A stretch of DNA of 64,000 nucleotides from Rusavskia elegans. Taxonomy: Eukaryota > Ascomycota > Lecanoromycetes > Teloschistales > Teloschistaceae. Made by a program: the position numbers and the translations under genes. The notes beneath the pieces were generated by a model. The model did no database searches, had not been told where the DNA came from, and saw only the letters and a program-made list of their open reading frames with translations. The stretch covers positions 124,001 through 188,000 of the forward strand of contig SAUG01000040.1 in assembly GCA_011316305.1 (NCBI GenBank). The letters are read 5' to 3'. Of the stretch, positions 22,189 to 35,162 are shown piece after piece (the first letter of the stretch is position 1; every line of letters starts with the position of its first letter).

Positions 22189-23218
22189 ATGAGTATCAAG
22201 CCTCGACTCTTCTCCACCTTCCAATGTCTCCGCCATGAGAACCCACTGGGACTCCCGCGCTCCGGCGCCCCTCCCCAACTCCCCCGCATGCAACGCGGTC
22301 TTCCCACCAAACGCCCCCTCCCCTCCGTCCGCAAGACCGTCGCCGTCTCCTCCGCAAAGGGTGGTGTAGGCAAATCAACCATCGCGGTCAATCTTGCCCT
22401 TGCTTTTGCGAGGCTTGGTCACAGGACAGGCATCCTTGATACCGACATTTTCGGTCCTTCAATCCCGACCCTGCTCTCGTTGAATGGACAAGAGCCAAGG
22501 TTGAGTGAAGGCAATCAGTTGCTGCCGATTGTCAACTATGGGGTCAAGAGCATGAGTATGGGCTACCTTGTTGGTGAGGAGAAGCCGGTGGTGTGGAGAG
22601 GGTTGATGGTGATGAAGGCATTGCAACAATTGCTATGGGAGGTTGACTGGGGAGGCTTGGATGTACTGGTGATGGATTTACCACCAGGGACGGGAGATAC
22701 GCAGTTGACGATCACGCAGCAGGTCGTGCTGGACGGTAGGTCACATTTTATCCAAACAATGATCCGTGGCAGGACTGGGAGGCTGATCGATATCACGAGT
22801 AGGTGCAATCGTGATATCGACACCCCAGGATATTGCTTTGAGGGACGCTGTTAAGGGTATCGAAATGATGAGGAAGGTCAATGTGCCCGTAAGTGCATGT
22901 TACTCGAGTCCTTACTCAGGGTTACTTCTGATGAGTACTGATCTTATTACTCCGCGACAGCTGCTGGGTATGGTTCAGAACATGTCTGTCTTCATCTGTC
23001 CACAATGCAATCATAGCACCCATATATTCGGCTCCGAAGGCGTCGCTCAAGCATGTGTGAAGCACGATGTCCCATTCCTAGGAGACGTACCTTTGCATGC
23101 GAGCATCTGCGATGATGCGGATAGGGGTAAGCCGACTGTGGTAGCGGAGCCAGGAAGCGGCAGAGCACAAGCTTTTGTGGCAATTGCAGAGCGCATCACT
23201 AAGGACATCGAGCTCTGA
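22189..23218 (+). CDS. IND1: Mitochondrial Fe-S P-loop NTPase Ind1 (NUBPL), complex I assembly factor
   Basis: The model has three exons: 22189-22735, 22803-22888 and 22961-23218 (296 aa). The N-terminus ([19 protein letters not shown]) fits a mitochondrial targeting sequence, followed by the [15 protein letters not shown] block typical of Ind1. The deviant Walker A motif KGGVGKST starts near residue 55. [13 protein letters not shown], then [14 protein letters not shown], and [15 protein letters not shown] give the rest of the Mrp/NBP35 fold. The last exon carries the Fe-S-binding CPQC pair within [18 protein letters not shown]. Ind1 delivers 4Fe-4S clusters to complex I in the mitochondrial matrix. 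The complex I 30-kDa subunit is encoded about 29 kb downstream in this window. An earlier ATG (22172) is out of frame. Confidence 0.93.
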
Positions 23219-23527
23219 GAGATTGCTGGATTAGCAAGGAAATTGGTGCAGAGCAGATCCAGAGCTGTCTGATAATGTATTGCTGAAACGATAGAGTATG
23301 TCAGATGTATCTACATTGGATATGCAAGTTCAAGGCTTTCGTTGCCCTATTCCTTTTGACAGATTGATTGACTCCGCCTGTAGCGGCTTAGATATCGGAC
23401 TACAACGCCGTGGTATTTACCTATAGACCCCTAGTTCATGTGCCAAGTGCACGTATGTTATCTGCATGGTCGTGACATTCCAGTCATGTTTCATACAAAG
23501 TCGGCCCGGAGAAGGATCGTGACGGGA
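23219..23527. other. Convergent intergenic region IND1/YAP1
   Basis: These 309 bases hold the two 3' flanks. Nothing else is seen. Confidence 0.55.
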
Positions 23528-25608
23528 TCATTTGAACATCTTAAGAAAATCGACTTGCTCCTCAGGCGGGGGCCCCAAGATCGCTTCGACATCCTTCTGC
23601 TCGATTACAGCTCCGCTGCCTGAACACTTGGCTTTAGCTTTTAGTTGGGAGCAAAGATTGTCCATATCGACTTCGCCAGATTGTGCTTTTTCAGACTGTT
23701 GAACGCGGTCCCTGTGATTGTATTAGCAAGAGCAGAAGACTGGTAGGGATCACAAACCAGAGTTTGTCACAGGTCAGATACTGTTTCGGGCCTGCTGGAA
23801 CGACTTGCTCGTGGTCTGCCTCTTTCTGTTTCTCTACTTGTTGCATCAAACCTTTCTTTGGCTCTTCAAGAGCTATGTCCTCAGGCATATTGAACGGTGT
23901 ATTAAAGTCTTGATTCAAGAATGCTTCACTGAAAAAATCGCTGTTCCAGAGATCGGTCTGTGTGTCCCTGTAATCGCCAAAGAGCTCAGGATCGAACTGG
24001 CCGCCATTCTGCCGAGCCATCCAGTCTATGCCGCTAACTTCATTGGATGGAGACTTCATGACACTGGAAGGTGGTGCTGAAGCATTCCCCATTTGAGACA
24101 TCGCATGAGGTACAGGATTGAGGGTATTGCCGCATGCGGTAGCCCATTTGTCACAGAATGTTCGCTTGTCTTCCACTGGAAATTTCGGCCCTGCTTCTTC
24201 GTTTATGGTGTTGAGTGTGCCTTCAGTAGGTTTACGGTACTCCTGTAAATCAGAGGACGGCTCTGGAGTTGTCCCAGTCGAGGAGTCCATTCCAGTGTGG
24301 GAGACTGACGATATGGATGGTGAAGCTGCAATGGACGACGAGGATGCTCGTTGTTTATTGGAGGCAGCAGGACTGTCTCTGCTGGTCTGCTTCGTCGAAG
24401 CCGCAGCTGACTTGTTTGTGACAGGGAACATGTAGTCTGAAGAGTTGCTTCGAGATGCGCTTTGTAGAATTGAAGGACTGAATAACCCGTTCAAATCCTC
24501 TGCACCGCTGCCATGGAAGCCTGTGGGAGAGGCGTGGATCCCAGCCATGGAGGCGGAGCCCGTACTTGAAGACCGGTTCTGACTTGTTGGTGAGATCACG
24601 CTATTAACAGGAGACCTACCATTGCCAGAGTCGGACGACCCATGTCCTGGAGCAATGGGGTTATTTCCCGACGGCGTCCGCGAAGGAGGTTTGGCTGGAG
24701 CGCCGACCTTGGTAAGGGAGCCATTGCTCATGAATGTTGACCCTGGTAGATCACCAAATTTAGGGAATGCAAAGTGGAAGTCGTTATCGTTGCTATTTTT
24801 AAGCTGCGGTGCCAAAGCTGTTGGGGGAGAATAACCGGTACTTGTCAATGACAGCCTTTTGCGATACTCTTTAACCTCGGTATTAAGGCGCTCGACAGTA
24901 GCCCGCAGACGGCCATTCTCGTGATTGGTAGCCTCGGAGGCTTTTTCAAGGTCTTCAACTTTAGTCTCCAGGTCTTTGAGATGGCGTTCTTTGCGCTCCC
25001 GGAAGGCTCTTTGAGCAGCTCGGTTCTGTGCCTTACGCTTCTTCCTGGGCGTTAGTAGATGGACCCGGCATTTGAGCTCGAAGAAGACTCACTGTTGTCG
25101 GTTCGGAGTTGTTCAATGGCTTGCGCCCGGGCTTCTTGTTGTTCCCCTCGCGCCGCTTGTTTTGGCCGTCTTCATCGTCGTCATCACGACTATTTTTTCT
25201 TTTGTCATGGATATCTCCGTCTTCGTGATCTGGTCTTTCAGGCAGGTCTCCGAAGAGGAGGTCCCCGCTGTTATCCCAATCGAAATTCCCATCTTCAAAG
25301 TCATGCCCATCTATGAATGGGCTATCGTCGACGCCGAAACTATCAGCTCCAATGTTGGAGACGTCTTGGATCGGAGATTGATATAAAGGGTTGTTTTGCG
25401 GATTCATAACAGGCTGGGCCGGACTCAAACTTCCGGTGCCGACGGCTGCGCCGGAGCCGCGGGCAGTCTTCGGGGCACCAAAAGACCCATTGAGTTTGGA
25501 TTTATTGGAGCTGTTATAGGCGAGAGCTGTCTGTAGAAGGCTCTGCTCATCCAGAGTCAATGAAGCATCCGGACCGAACATTGTACTGTCGCCGAAACCA
25601 TTGGCCAT
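23528..25608 (-). CDS. YAP1: AP-1-like bZIP transcription factor Yap1 (oxidative stress regulator)
   Basis: The model has three exons: 25608-25093, 25040-23758 and 23711-23528 (660 aa). Splicing the 52-nt first intron joins NNSEPTT to KRKAQNRAAQRAFRERKERH, the Yap1-type basic region (residues about 173-192), followed by a leucine zipper to about 230. The n-CRD lies near residues 468-481 (FCDKWATACGN). The c-CRD near 593-640 contains LTCDKLWDRVQQSE, CSQLKAKAKC and a nuclear-export-like stretch. In this family oxidation forms disulphides between the two CRDs, hides the export signal from Crm1 and keeps the factor nuclear, where it induces thioredoxin, glutathione and catalase genes. The 46-nt last intron interrupts the c-CRD codon for Trp. 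A 921-bp divergent region lies upstream. Confidence 0.96.
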
Positions 25609-26529
25609 TGTTGTTCTATGGATGATACGGGTTGGGACGGACAGGGCGGGGTCGAGATCCTGATCCGGCCAGAAAGCGCAGGCTGCAAAAGCCTCTGTCT
25701 CTACCTCTATTGGACGTCTCACGCCAACCACTATCCAGATGTGTTCGGACAAGATGGATATGGCAGTTCTTGCAGGTAGACAGTCGGTCGAAGATGTCCT
25801 GTTGTTATTGATGATACTGTGGGAGGGCCGACAAGAGTTGAAAGGATGTTGAGCGAGAGAAGTGTAGGACAGCGGTGCCTCTGGCTGATGTCGGGCAGCG
25901 GGCCAACTGAGGTCGGGCTAGACTGCAAAGGGCAATTCCTTTCAGCAATCATCCAATTACACGTAGCAGATGCAGCCTCTTGCAATGGAACCTCTTTGCT
26001 TCAGCGCCAATGGGCCGTAACTTTGGAGAAAGGGACGATCGGTTACACACAGCCAACGTTGACTGAGAGATGTCTAAGATGTAAAGTGAACGGTGATGAC
26101 GCAGTTGGGCAATCGATAAGCGGACGATAGTTGGATATAGCCGTTATGACGAAAGGATACGTTATTTGGCGATACGCTGGACCTTGACTCCTCGAGAGCT
26201 TGATTGAAGCATCTCCTTTGGCTGGTCAGCCTTACGGAAACAGAGTAGTGACTCAAAAGATGGCAACTGGTCTCCCACAACGAGCGTTATAGTCATAGGA
26301 TAACTGCACAACGGTGGCAGACGGATGATTAGAAATCAGATCTGTTCAACCTCGGGTAAATACTCAGACTCGAAGCTGTTCCGGGCCTAGCGGCAACTAG
26401 TAGCCTGATATCTCTACGGCGACCTCGATGCCAAGTGCTTTTCATCAAACCCTTTGCATCTGCACCTCGACCTGCCTTGAACCATATTCCCATCATTCTG
26501 TCCTTTTCTCTGCTGTCATTCTTTCTAGA
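25609..26529. promoter_or_regulatory. Divergent promoter between YAP1 and SPF30
   Basis: This 921-bp stretch separates two start codons and must hold both promoters and leaders. CCAAT pentamers occur on the plus strand at about 25953-25957 and 26007-26011. In fungi such boxes can bind the CCAAT-binding complex, which also takes part in redox responses, but a pentamer is expected by chance. No gene is recognised. Confidence 0.45.
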
Positions 26530-27521
26530 ATGAGCAACGAAGTCGCTGCTCTAGAGGCAGAGTTGAAGGAATACAAGCTCCAGGTAAGCTGCGGTTGTCC
26601 CCTCTTTAGGACTGTCGCTAACTGTCTCTTCCCAGCTAGAGACAGTCCAGTCAGGCTTGCAAGCAGATCCCGACAATGTGGATCTACAAAGTATCAAGAA
26701 CGATCTTGAAGAAGTCATTACCCTCACCAGCACCGCGATCGCAGAGCTAAAGCCAGCCTCAGCACCAGCCCCAATCAAGAAGCCTTCACCTCCACCGATA
26801 AAGGAGAAATGGTCCAGGGAAAACCATCCTGCATATCAAGCCGGTTATCGCAAGCCAGTCGCCCCGGCTAGTCCGGTCGACGAACCACCCGCCAAAACCA
26901 CTTTTGCCGTCAATGACAATGTCTTGGCGAGATGGATGTCGGGAGACAAGGCTTTCTACCCAGCCAGGATAACGTCAATCACCGGCTCATCCAGCAAGCC
27001 GGTCTACATCGTCACTTTCAAGAACTACGCCACCACCGAAACTCTTTCAGCCCAAGACATCAAGCCAACGACAAACGATTCCAAGAAGCGCAAGGCTGAT
27101 GGTACCCCAGGCACGCCAAGTACGCCGACCGTACCTCACAACACCAGCGTCATCTCCGCTGCTGCAAACATTAACCCAGATTTGGCAAGCCAGGCGAAGA
27201 AGGAACCAAGCAAAGTTAGCGATGGACCCACACGTCCGGCAAAGCTACCACGTAAAGTCAAGGCAAACAAGGAGCTCGAAGCTGGGAAAAGCAAGTGGCA
27301 GGAGTTCAGTACCAAGGGTAAGCTTACCAAGCTTCCGAAGAAAGATAGCATGTTCAGGACGCCGGAAGGTGTAAATGCGAGAGGTACGATGCCCCTTCAA
27401 CATCTTCGAAGCCATATACTAATGTACTCCAGTCGGCTTCACTGGCTCAGGACAGGAGATGCGCAAAGATCCCGGACGAATTCGTCACATATATCAGCCC
27501 AACGGAGACGACGACGCATGA
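26530..27521 (+). CDS. SPF30: Tudor-domain splicing factor Spf30 (SMNDC1-like)
   Basis: The model has three exons: 26530-26583, 26636-27383 and 27433-27521 (296 aa). The N-terminus MSNEVAALEAELKEYKLQ begins a coiled coil (residues 1-65). A Tudor domain follows at about residues 105-160 (VNDNVLARWMSGDKAFYPA, then KPVYIVTFKNYATTETLSAQDI). The C-terminus contains a conserved block, KSKWQEFSTKGK and SMFRTPEGVNARVGFTGSGQ, ending in RIRHIYQPNGDDDA. Spf30/SMNDC1 binds symmetric dimethylarginine on Sm proteins and helps tri-snRNP join the pre-spliceosome in the nucleus. The final intron (49 nt) falls inside the conserved VNAR-VGF block, which confirms the splice. Confidence 0.9.
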
Positions 27522-28785
27522 GTGACGGATGCGCATGTATTGGGGCAGTCGAAGGTGCCAGGAGTATATAATACAGGCAGGCATTTGTTGCGTTCTCCAA
27601 TACTTTTGGATGATCGGGAAACAGGCTAATGGACTGGCGAGGGGTTTTCTCTAACAAGATGCTACGACAATGATTACAATGGTTTGCCCATCCTTTAGTA
27701 CTGAGACCTGGCTAAGTGCTTGATCAGCAGGATTCCAGACATTGTCAGTGCCGAATGCAAACTTCCATCCATCCTAGTCTTATTCATCGTGATCTTCACA
27801 ATTCCTATTGTCTTTCTTCTGTCTCACCTCCTGTGTGCTTGGATTCTTTTTAGAGTGGAAGGGTATTCGACATAGATCTCAACCGTGGGATTCAGCGCTT
27901 CTGCTGGATAAAAGAGAAATACAGTAGCCATTTATCTTTGATCTCGAGCTTATATAATCTCGAACTCGGGTCCCTCGTTCACGCGTATCGTGCTTGAGCA
28001 AGCGTCCGTGACATGTAGCAGTGTACGCTTCCACAGCTGTAAAAATCTCGACAAAAGGCAAATTAAGCTCCCTAACAAACACAATTAACGGATCACGTAT
28101 ATCTGAAAACCTCCGCCTCTTATTCAAGATCTGCCTATAACAGCATGCCCATCGACACGATTGTCATTTCCGAAGAAGAAAGTACAATCTTGCCTACGTT
28201 ACAGTTACAGTTACGGGAAGGGCTCAGAAGACCTGGAAACCAGGTATATTTCCACCCACCTTCCAGTATTATTTTCAAACTCCACACCAGCTTCATAACA
28301 TCTTTTATTGTGTTGCCTACTCTACTCCGTTCAAAATACCAAAAAACCATCCCTAGGCTTCTCTACCACAAACATGTGTATGTCTCCACCCCTCGACCGC
28401 TGTATCGGATTCCTGAGAAGCGAGATGGTACAACGAGATTTCACCCTGGCTTTTTGCCAACATAACAGTACCGTGGAATCCGATCAGGTGATCATCTATA
28501 CGAGCGGCCGTACAGTTCGAAAATACAGAGGTTGGAAGTAGCAAGAACATCGGGAAGACCCGTAAACATAGCTGGTGTATGTATACCAGGGACAGTGTCT
28601 ATCCGGGTACACTGAATATTTTTAGAGATATCTCGAACGGGGTGCTTGCTTGATACACATCATCCCATGATCGTTGGACATTGTAGTAGATGCTATGCAA
28701 TTAGAATAAAGTTGAAATCTACATTATATACCCCACGTACAATGTTTGCAATCGTAAATTCGCTTCATGTGATATTTACAAGCCT
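27522..28785. other. Convergent intergenic region, no supported gene
   Basis: This 1.26-kb stretch lies between the 3' ends of SPF30 and the IBTK-like gene. Two overlapping short plus-strand frames (28145-28465, 28308-28541) were examined; no splice pair joins them in frame and no motif is recognised, so no gene is called. Confidence 0.45.
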
Positions 28786-31700
28786 CTATGATGACGGCGT
28801 TCCTTTTCCCCTACCGCGAGTATCACCCCGCCCATTCCCATGCCCACGCCCACGAGCACTTCTCCCAGCATTAGCCTCCGCACCTTCACCCTCACCACGC
28901 TTTCCGCCCCTCCCAGCATTAACCTCTGCGCCCTCCCCTTCCGTACTCTTCCCACCCCTCCCTGCCTTTCTCTTCCCCCTTACCTTCTCCTCTCCACTTC
29001 CTCTTCTCGTTCCTCGTCCTCTCCCTCTACCCCCACCCCTCCCCCTATTCGCCGCCGTACCAGAGACAGCAGCAGTCGCCTGCTGTTGTTCCTCTTCCAT
29101 GACCTTTCTGCTTTCCTGATCCCACCACTCCTGAAACGCTTGCTCCTCCTGTATCTCCTGAAGGCTGCGCTTCGCAACCGCTTCCTTGAAGACGTCTTTT
29201 TCCGTCTGCTGCTGGGAGAGAATATCGGCCATCGAGAGCTGGAGAGAGGGTTCGGCAGCGAAAGCAGGATTGGAATTGTGACGGGTGGATTTACTGGTTG
29301 GGATATTGGAGGGGCCGATCGGGATTGGGGATTGGGATGGGATGGCGCGCGATGAGGAAGGGCGAGGTGGGGTTTTGGTTTCTTGAAAGGGATTTGGAGT
29401 TGATGTGCTTCGTTGTGCTGGTACCGGGTGGGTTTTCGAGGTAATCTTGCTGGTGGTTCGTTTGGTAGCTAGGATGTTACCTGGTACTGTTTGTCTTAAG
29501 GTCAATGGAGGGTTTGACGTAGTTCTGTCTGGTTTGCTTCTTGAGGGTGACGGGGAAAGGCTTTCAGCACTGAAGATTTCTTTGAGAGACGTTCTGGTGC
29601 CGCTGGAAGCTACCTGCCACGGCGAACCAGACTTCATATCTTCAGCTTCTGGCTCAACTAGGTGTGGTGCTGGGACGTCTTGTGGTTGCTGCAGCGCCGC
29701 CTTTTGTTGCTGTCTCTTGCGTTCTCGTTGCGTCAGTTTACTGATGTTGCTGGAACTCGGCGTCAAGGATGAAAGGCCCGTGGATATATTTGATACTTGA
29801 TTGGACGATGCCTGGGTCATGATAGTCTTCATATCGAGCTTTTGCAAGTTCATAGCATGGGTCCCCCAAGGTATTGATGCTTGCGACTTCCGTGAATTAG
29901 CCGGTGAATCCAGATCGTAGCCTACTGACTGCTGGCTTCCTTCGAGATTTGGAAGACATGGACTCGTTGAAGAAGCAATTTCAGTAGATCGATTGTTGGG
30001 ACTAGTAGCAAGCCATGGGCTTTCAGTTGTGAGACCAGGGGTCTGGTTCTGACCTTCAGAAGTTAAGCTGTAATCAAAGATTTCGTTCGGTGTCTGTTGA
30101 GCAAGGGTTCGAGAGGAGTTCCCTTCATTGTCATCCATATCGAACATCAAGTCGGCCGTTGAAGTTTTGGCAAGTAATTTAGGACTCTTTCGTTGAAAGC
30201 TTCGATCATCGGATGTTGTCCGTGCCTGTCTTCGGCTTGTAGGAAGTTGATTCTTGTCCTCATCCTCGGTAGTAATATCTGATCTGCTTAGAGTAGTTCT
30301 TCCCAGGGCACCCTCGTGACGCCAACGCGATCGGAAGGCAATCTGATCAACCTTTGCACGCCTGCCACGTTCAATGATCTCGGCGAGCTGCGGGTAAGAA
30401 TTAAGCAATTCTGCTTCTGCTCTGCCACTTTTGGCAATCGGAAGATGAGCAAGCTGGTTTTGCCTGACCGTGGTGTCCAACTCGAACATAAGGTCTTCAT
30501 CCAGCTCGTTCAGGAGTCTACTCCAATCAGCTTCAAGTTCTCTTGGACTGACTGACCGCTTACTGATTTTCTAGCATTCCCTCAAGATTCAGACATACGT
30601 ATTCAAGTGCTGCCTGCTTGAAACCCGTCACAGAACATGGAGCTACGGCGTTAAGGAGCTGGCAGACATTGCGCATATCAACTGAATCGTGTTTAGCTCA
30701 GCACTTCGCGAAGGATTTTGCATTTATACCATATTTTCCAAGCACCTTCTGGCAACACTGGGACAATTGATCCAGCATGAGTTCGTTTGCTACCGACATG
30801 ACTTCCAGTAGAAAATCGAAGAACTTCTCAGAATCTGGATAGCTGATAACATCGAACAGTCCCTCTCCTACATCCGAGTAAATGTGACGTCGAACAAATT
30901 CGAAAATCTTAGAGTTCATATGCTTTAAGTCCACTTGAACTACTTCTTGCGACTGCTGACGTCTAGCATTTATCCACTGCCCAGCTGCACGGCCCTGAAA
31001 TAGACCTTCGAAGAAGGGACATCGCTGGCACAAGATAGGACTATGCGCCTTTAAACTCGCTCCGTCTAGTTGGATTTCTACATCACCATTGTCGAAGTAG
31101 CCTGGCTCACCAACGGCTCGATCCAGATCCTCGTGAAGAGTTCTTGCAGGTTGAATCTGGGCTCGCACAGACTGCTCCAACGTCTGCATATTGAGCTGGA
31201 CAGCAATTTGCATCAGCTCACTCCTGATTTGGCGGTATTTCGAGATAATATGAGGTGGCTGTCGAGACTGAAGCCAGACGTCGGCAACGGTATCGGTATA
31301 TGCGTACAAAACAAAATTGAAGACCGTCAGAAAGTCCATTTCAACGAAAAGCAGTAAAATATTCCCATCTTTGTCGTACTCGATCGTCAAAATCTTTGGA
31401 ATCGTGAAGAAGTACTCAGTGCGAAAAGCGGAAAGACCTCGACCTAGCGTAGCACTGCGTGCTGCAAGGATGCACTCATGCACAGGAAGACGGACCTGAG
31501 AGGATGTTGTCCCAACGTGCATGTCGTAGCTCGAGTTTTGTATGGCACGCTTCTCGATGAGTAGGTCAGCCACCGACTGTTCGACATTCGCCGTGTAAAA
31601 CACAGCTTGCAGAATCGACGAAGTACCTCCTGGAGGTAGGCTTGGAGTCCAGAACCGAGGCCTTGGACTCTCTGTTTCTGAGTCCTCTTCTTCAGGTGCC

Positions 31701-33847
31701 AGGTCGCTGAAAGGCACCAAAGGATGAAGATCCCTCCAAAGACTGCTTGGTTCAACACTCAGCTGTTTTTTCAAGACATCGTTATCCCGGCGTAGAGCAG
31801 CATATGCGCCAAACGTGTTGCTTCGCACTGCAACGATACCAGTCAAACCTGGAACACGAGAAAATTTATAGTCTTTTGGCTTGTAACCAACAGACAACGG
31901 AGCATTGGCGTCTTTAACCTTTGCCCGTTTCACTCGTCGCCAAACTGAGCCTGCCTCTGTACAAATGATGACCGAGCCATCCTGCCCTACATCGACGTCA
32001 CGGACTGCCATGTGACCTTTCTTACGTGTCCAGATCCTCTGAGGGGCGGACAAGGCCCCTCGTATTTTGTTTGGATTGGTAGTGGAGCCGTTATTCGATG
32101 CCGCCTCCACTCTATTGCTAATGCTCACCGTGAAAACGTCGCCCTCATTCGACATGACGCAAATTGTGTCACCTCCAGAAGTAACTTTACAAACGTGATT
32201 TGGGACTGAATTGTAACTTGTCGACAGGAAGTGGTTCTTTACGAACTCGCTAGAGTTATCCAAAGGAAATGAGAGCTTTGTGTAGCCATAGTTTGCAAAT
32301 ATCCACACATCGTGATTCTCTAGAAGGCAGATGGTGGCCTTGTCAATAGCCGATACGGTATGAATGGAGCTCGAAAATAAGGAGGCGGCAACCCGGCGGG
32401 GAGTAACTTGGACTGCAAGCGAGCGAGCATCGGAGTCCACAAGACCCAGCTGGCCATCGTTCTTGCCAAACGTGAAGAGAGAAGCAGAAGTATACACAAC
32501 ACTATGTACTCGGGATGCTGCCGTGCCTTCCACAAACTCACGCTTCAAGGGTCCGAATGCCTGTTTGGGTGCGAGCTGTAAAGACTCTTCGTTCCTGGTC
32601 TTCGTCGATGGCAAGGTATAGCCAAGCTGGCCAAATGAATTATTGCCCCATGTGAATACCTCGCCTGTGTTGGTGACTGCGATGGTATGGTTCTGGCCGA
32701 GACCAATATCTATAACCCTTCGGCTAGCAAGCCCACCTGAGCCGACAGGAACGAAATTGAACCTTGTCGTCTCGTCACCAGTGCCAAGTCGGCCTCCGGG
32801 TCCAAAGCCGCATACGTAGAGATTAGCCTCGGGATCATTGGTCAGAACAGCTGAATGTAACTTGGCTAGGCGAACATCTTGGATGAGGATAGGTCTGTAT
32901 TGAACCACGGCTGGCACTGACCTGGAAGAAACCCGGCAAAGTGAAGCTTGAAATGATGACTGATTCGACGCCTTGTGCTCTTCGGTAAGCCTATTCAACA
33001 ATCGATCTGATCGTTTCAGACTGATTCTTTCTGGATATTGGCGATCATCTTCGTCACCAAAACCAAGGGTCAAGTTTTTGTTACTCCCAAAGGTGAACAA
33101 CTCATCACCATTAACATTGATCCTTGGTGAAACAGTTTTGCTACGTGACTCATCATCGCTACTGTCGCCACTGTTACCGTATGCGGTCGGATTGTCATCG
33201 TCATCCGAATTGTCAGCTAGCAGTGGAATAGCAGAGCTGCCTTGGATGTTCCTGCTGGCAATGGAGGCTCCATAAACGTCAAAAGGACTATTGCCTTCTC
33301 GATCCTTAATCTTGATGAGGCCGATTGCATTTTGAATGCCGCCGACCGCGTCCTTGAGATCACGGTCGATAAGGGCTCGGGCAATGACGATGTTGCCAAA
33401 GTACAATGCTCTGTGTAAGGCTGTCCATGCATTTTCAGCATCCTGGGCGTAGAGATCCAGTAGGGGAACATCAAGCAGCGCAAACGCAAAATTGGTAGCA
33501 TCTTCATTGGTCGAAGATGCCACGTGATGTAGTAAAGTACGTCCAGATGAATCCCTGATATTGACGTCGGCACGCGTCAGTTCCAGTAAAGGCAGTGGTT
33601 TGGCCCCTTTGGTGGGAGGAACACCATGGGGGCCGCCACTTGGTAATCTTTTGCCTCGCTGAGGTAGGGTAGGTGACGTTCCCAGGTAGTTGCCTGGACT
33701 CCCAGCAGAAGCGCCGTACGGTCCCAATGATGGACCGACTGCGCTTTTCGGATGGGCGCTTGAGGATGTGAAGGCGGCGTTTGCCAGGAGATGGCGGAAT
33801 TGGTCGACATCGTCTTCGAAGAATGCTTTCCACAGCAGAGCGCTCAT
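28786..33847 (-). CDS. Ankyrin/RCC1/BTB protein of the IBTK type (probable Cul3 adaptor)
   Basis: The model has three exons: 33847-30730, 30681-30564 and 30517-28786 (1655 aa), with 48- and 46-nt introns. Order: ankyrin repeats (about 90-165; DSSGRTLLHHVASS, AWTALHRALYFGN), RCC1 repeats (about 250-470; LFTFGSNKNLTLGFGDE, VFTWGNNSFGQLGY, LFTFGKNDGQLGL), a first BTB (about 785), a second BTB (about 920) and a BACK-like helical segment (RNVCQLLNAVAPCSVTGFK). The tail is Ser-rich and disordered and contains SLKEIFSAE and QAFQEWWDQES blocks, then an Arg/Gly-rich end with a duplicated AGRGGK-EGEGAE unit. The domain order matches animal IBTK and yeast Btb3-type proteins, which recruit substrates to Cullin-3 ubiquitin ligases. 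Substrates are unknown here. Confidence 0.9.
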
Positions 33848-35162
33848 AGGACTCGAGAGAGGTGGAAAAGCCTCCGATCACGCCCCAGAACGCACCTCGC
33901 TGTGACCTCGATGGAACACGGCGTGTTTAAAGGTGCCTGGTGGAGGTCGGAAGGGTTCCGAGAAGAGAAGGAAAAAGAAAGGTACAAGGATCAAGTGCAA
34001 GTAGTGGTGGTCTTTGTCAATCGAGGAAGGGCATGTACTCCAGTAGCCGAGCTCTAAGCGGAAGCGAGAGGACGTGTTCTAACTCCTGTGGTAGGTGTTC
34101 AATAAGGATAACAATCGGCGAGAGATGAGTGCTTTATGCAAAGGCCTGATGTCTTGATATATTTCTGAGTTTGGATGATTGCTCCAATCAGGTAGTCTCG
34201 TTGTTTCACCATGACTAATTGACCCAGCCAATCGGAGCGCATACTTAAAGCACGCTTTAGATCAAGTCCATTTCCTCGACAACATTAATGATTGAAAAGT
34301 ATTCCTTTCCCCGTGCTATTTATCTACCTAGGACACTTGCAAGCTTCTGTTTCTTCACTGACTACGACCGCGACCAAGCGGGAATGAAACACAAAGCAGA
34401 CTACCGGTACCTTCGATAGCAATCGCCCCCCACCTGCCAAGTCTGAAGTAATGGTTGGAAAGAGGTCTTCTGCCTGGACCCAGAAAAGGAGTCGAATGCA
34501 GCCGTTGCACTGGTGCAGTCGAGAAGACCAGCCAATTACTGTATGCACGATTGTTGACGTGCATCAAGATTATGCGAGATGCTTCTAGCTAGGGTTTGGC
34601 AGACTCGAATACGCAGGCTACCTTCAGTGCCTGCATCGTTCCGTCGATCACCCTTCTATCGATGTCATGACGTCGTATACCGAGGTAAACAGCCACCCAG
34701 GCACTTGTCGACGCCTGAAAACGGCTTTCCCATTGTCACCTTCCAGGTTCCATGGGGTCCTGTGATCTCGCCCCTGCCCATGGGCTGTGATGGCATCATT
34801 CCGCCTGCTGTTGACTCCGGGGATCTTTACACCGAGTCACCGTTGCGGAAGATGCTCATCCTTTGGCCTTATATGGCGTAATCGTTAGTCCGCTTCGGTC
34901 TCGACTATGCCCGTTCACACTTATTGCCTGCAGGGCAAAAATGCGTTAAGATAGATCGGCTGCTTAGCTGATGCTACGAAGAACACCATGGTACATTCAA
35001 GAATGTTTGCGTACTCGGAGTATTAACTTCTCCAATATATCCTGTCAGTCATGCCTATGTTACTAAATACCCGTCAAAGCTCTTAAGCCTACATTGGGGC
35101 AGTTTTTGGTAGACATCGCTTTCCTGTCAAGAGCAATCATTTTACTCTTGGCTTGGCCCGAT
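33848..35162. promoter_or_regulatory. Divergent intergenic region IBTK-like/SIS gene
   Basis: This 1.3-kb stretch separates two start codons. A plus-strand frame of 100 codons (34579-34881) begins with an Arg-rich, mitochondrial-presequence-like stretch but has no recognisable domain and no obvious continuation. No RNA gene or repeat is seen. Confidence 0.45.

Noticed and set aside
28145..28541. Possible small two-exon gene (MPIDTIVISEEES...)
   Set aside because: No GT-AG pair joins the two frames in phase, and no motif is recognised.
34579..34881. 100-codon frame starting with a mitochondrial-presequence-like stretch
   Set aside because: No domain, no continuation after the stop and no splice partner; it lies in a divergent promoter region.
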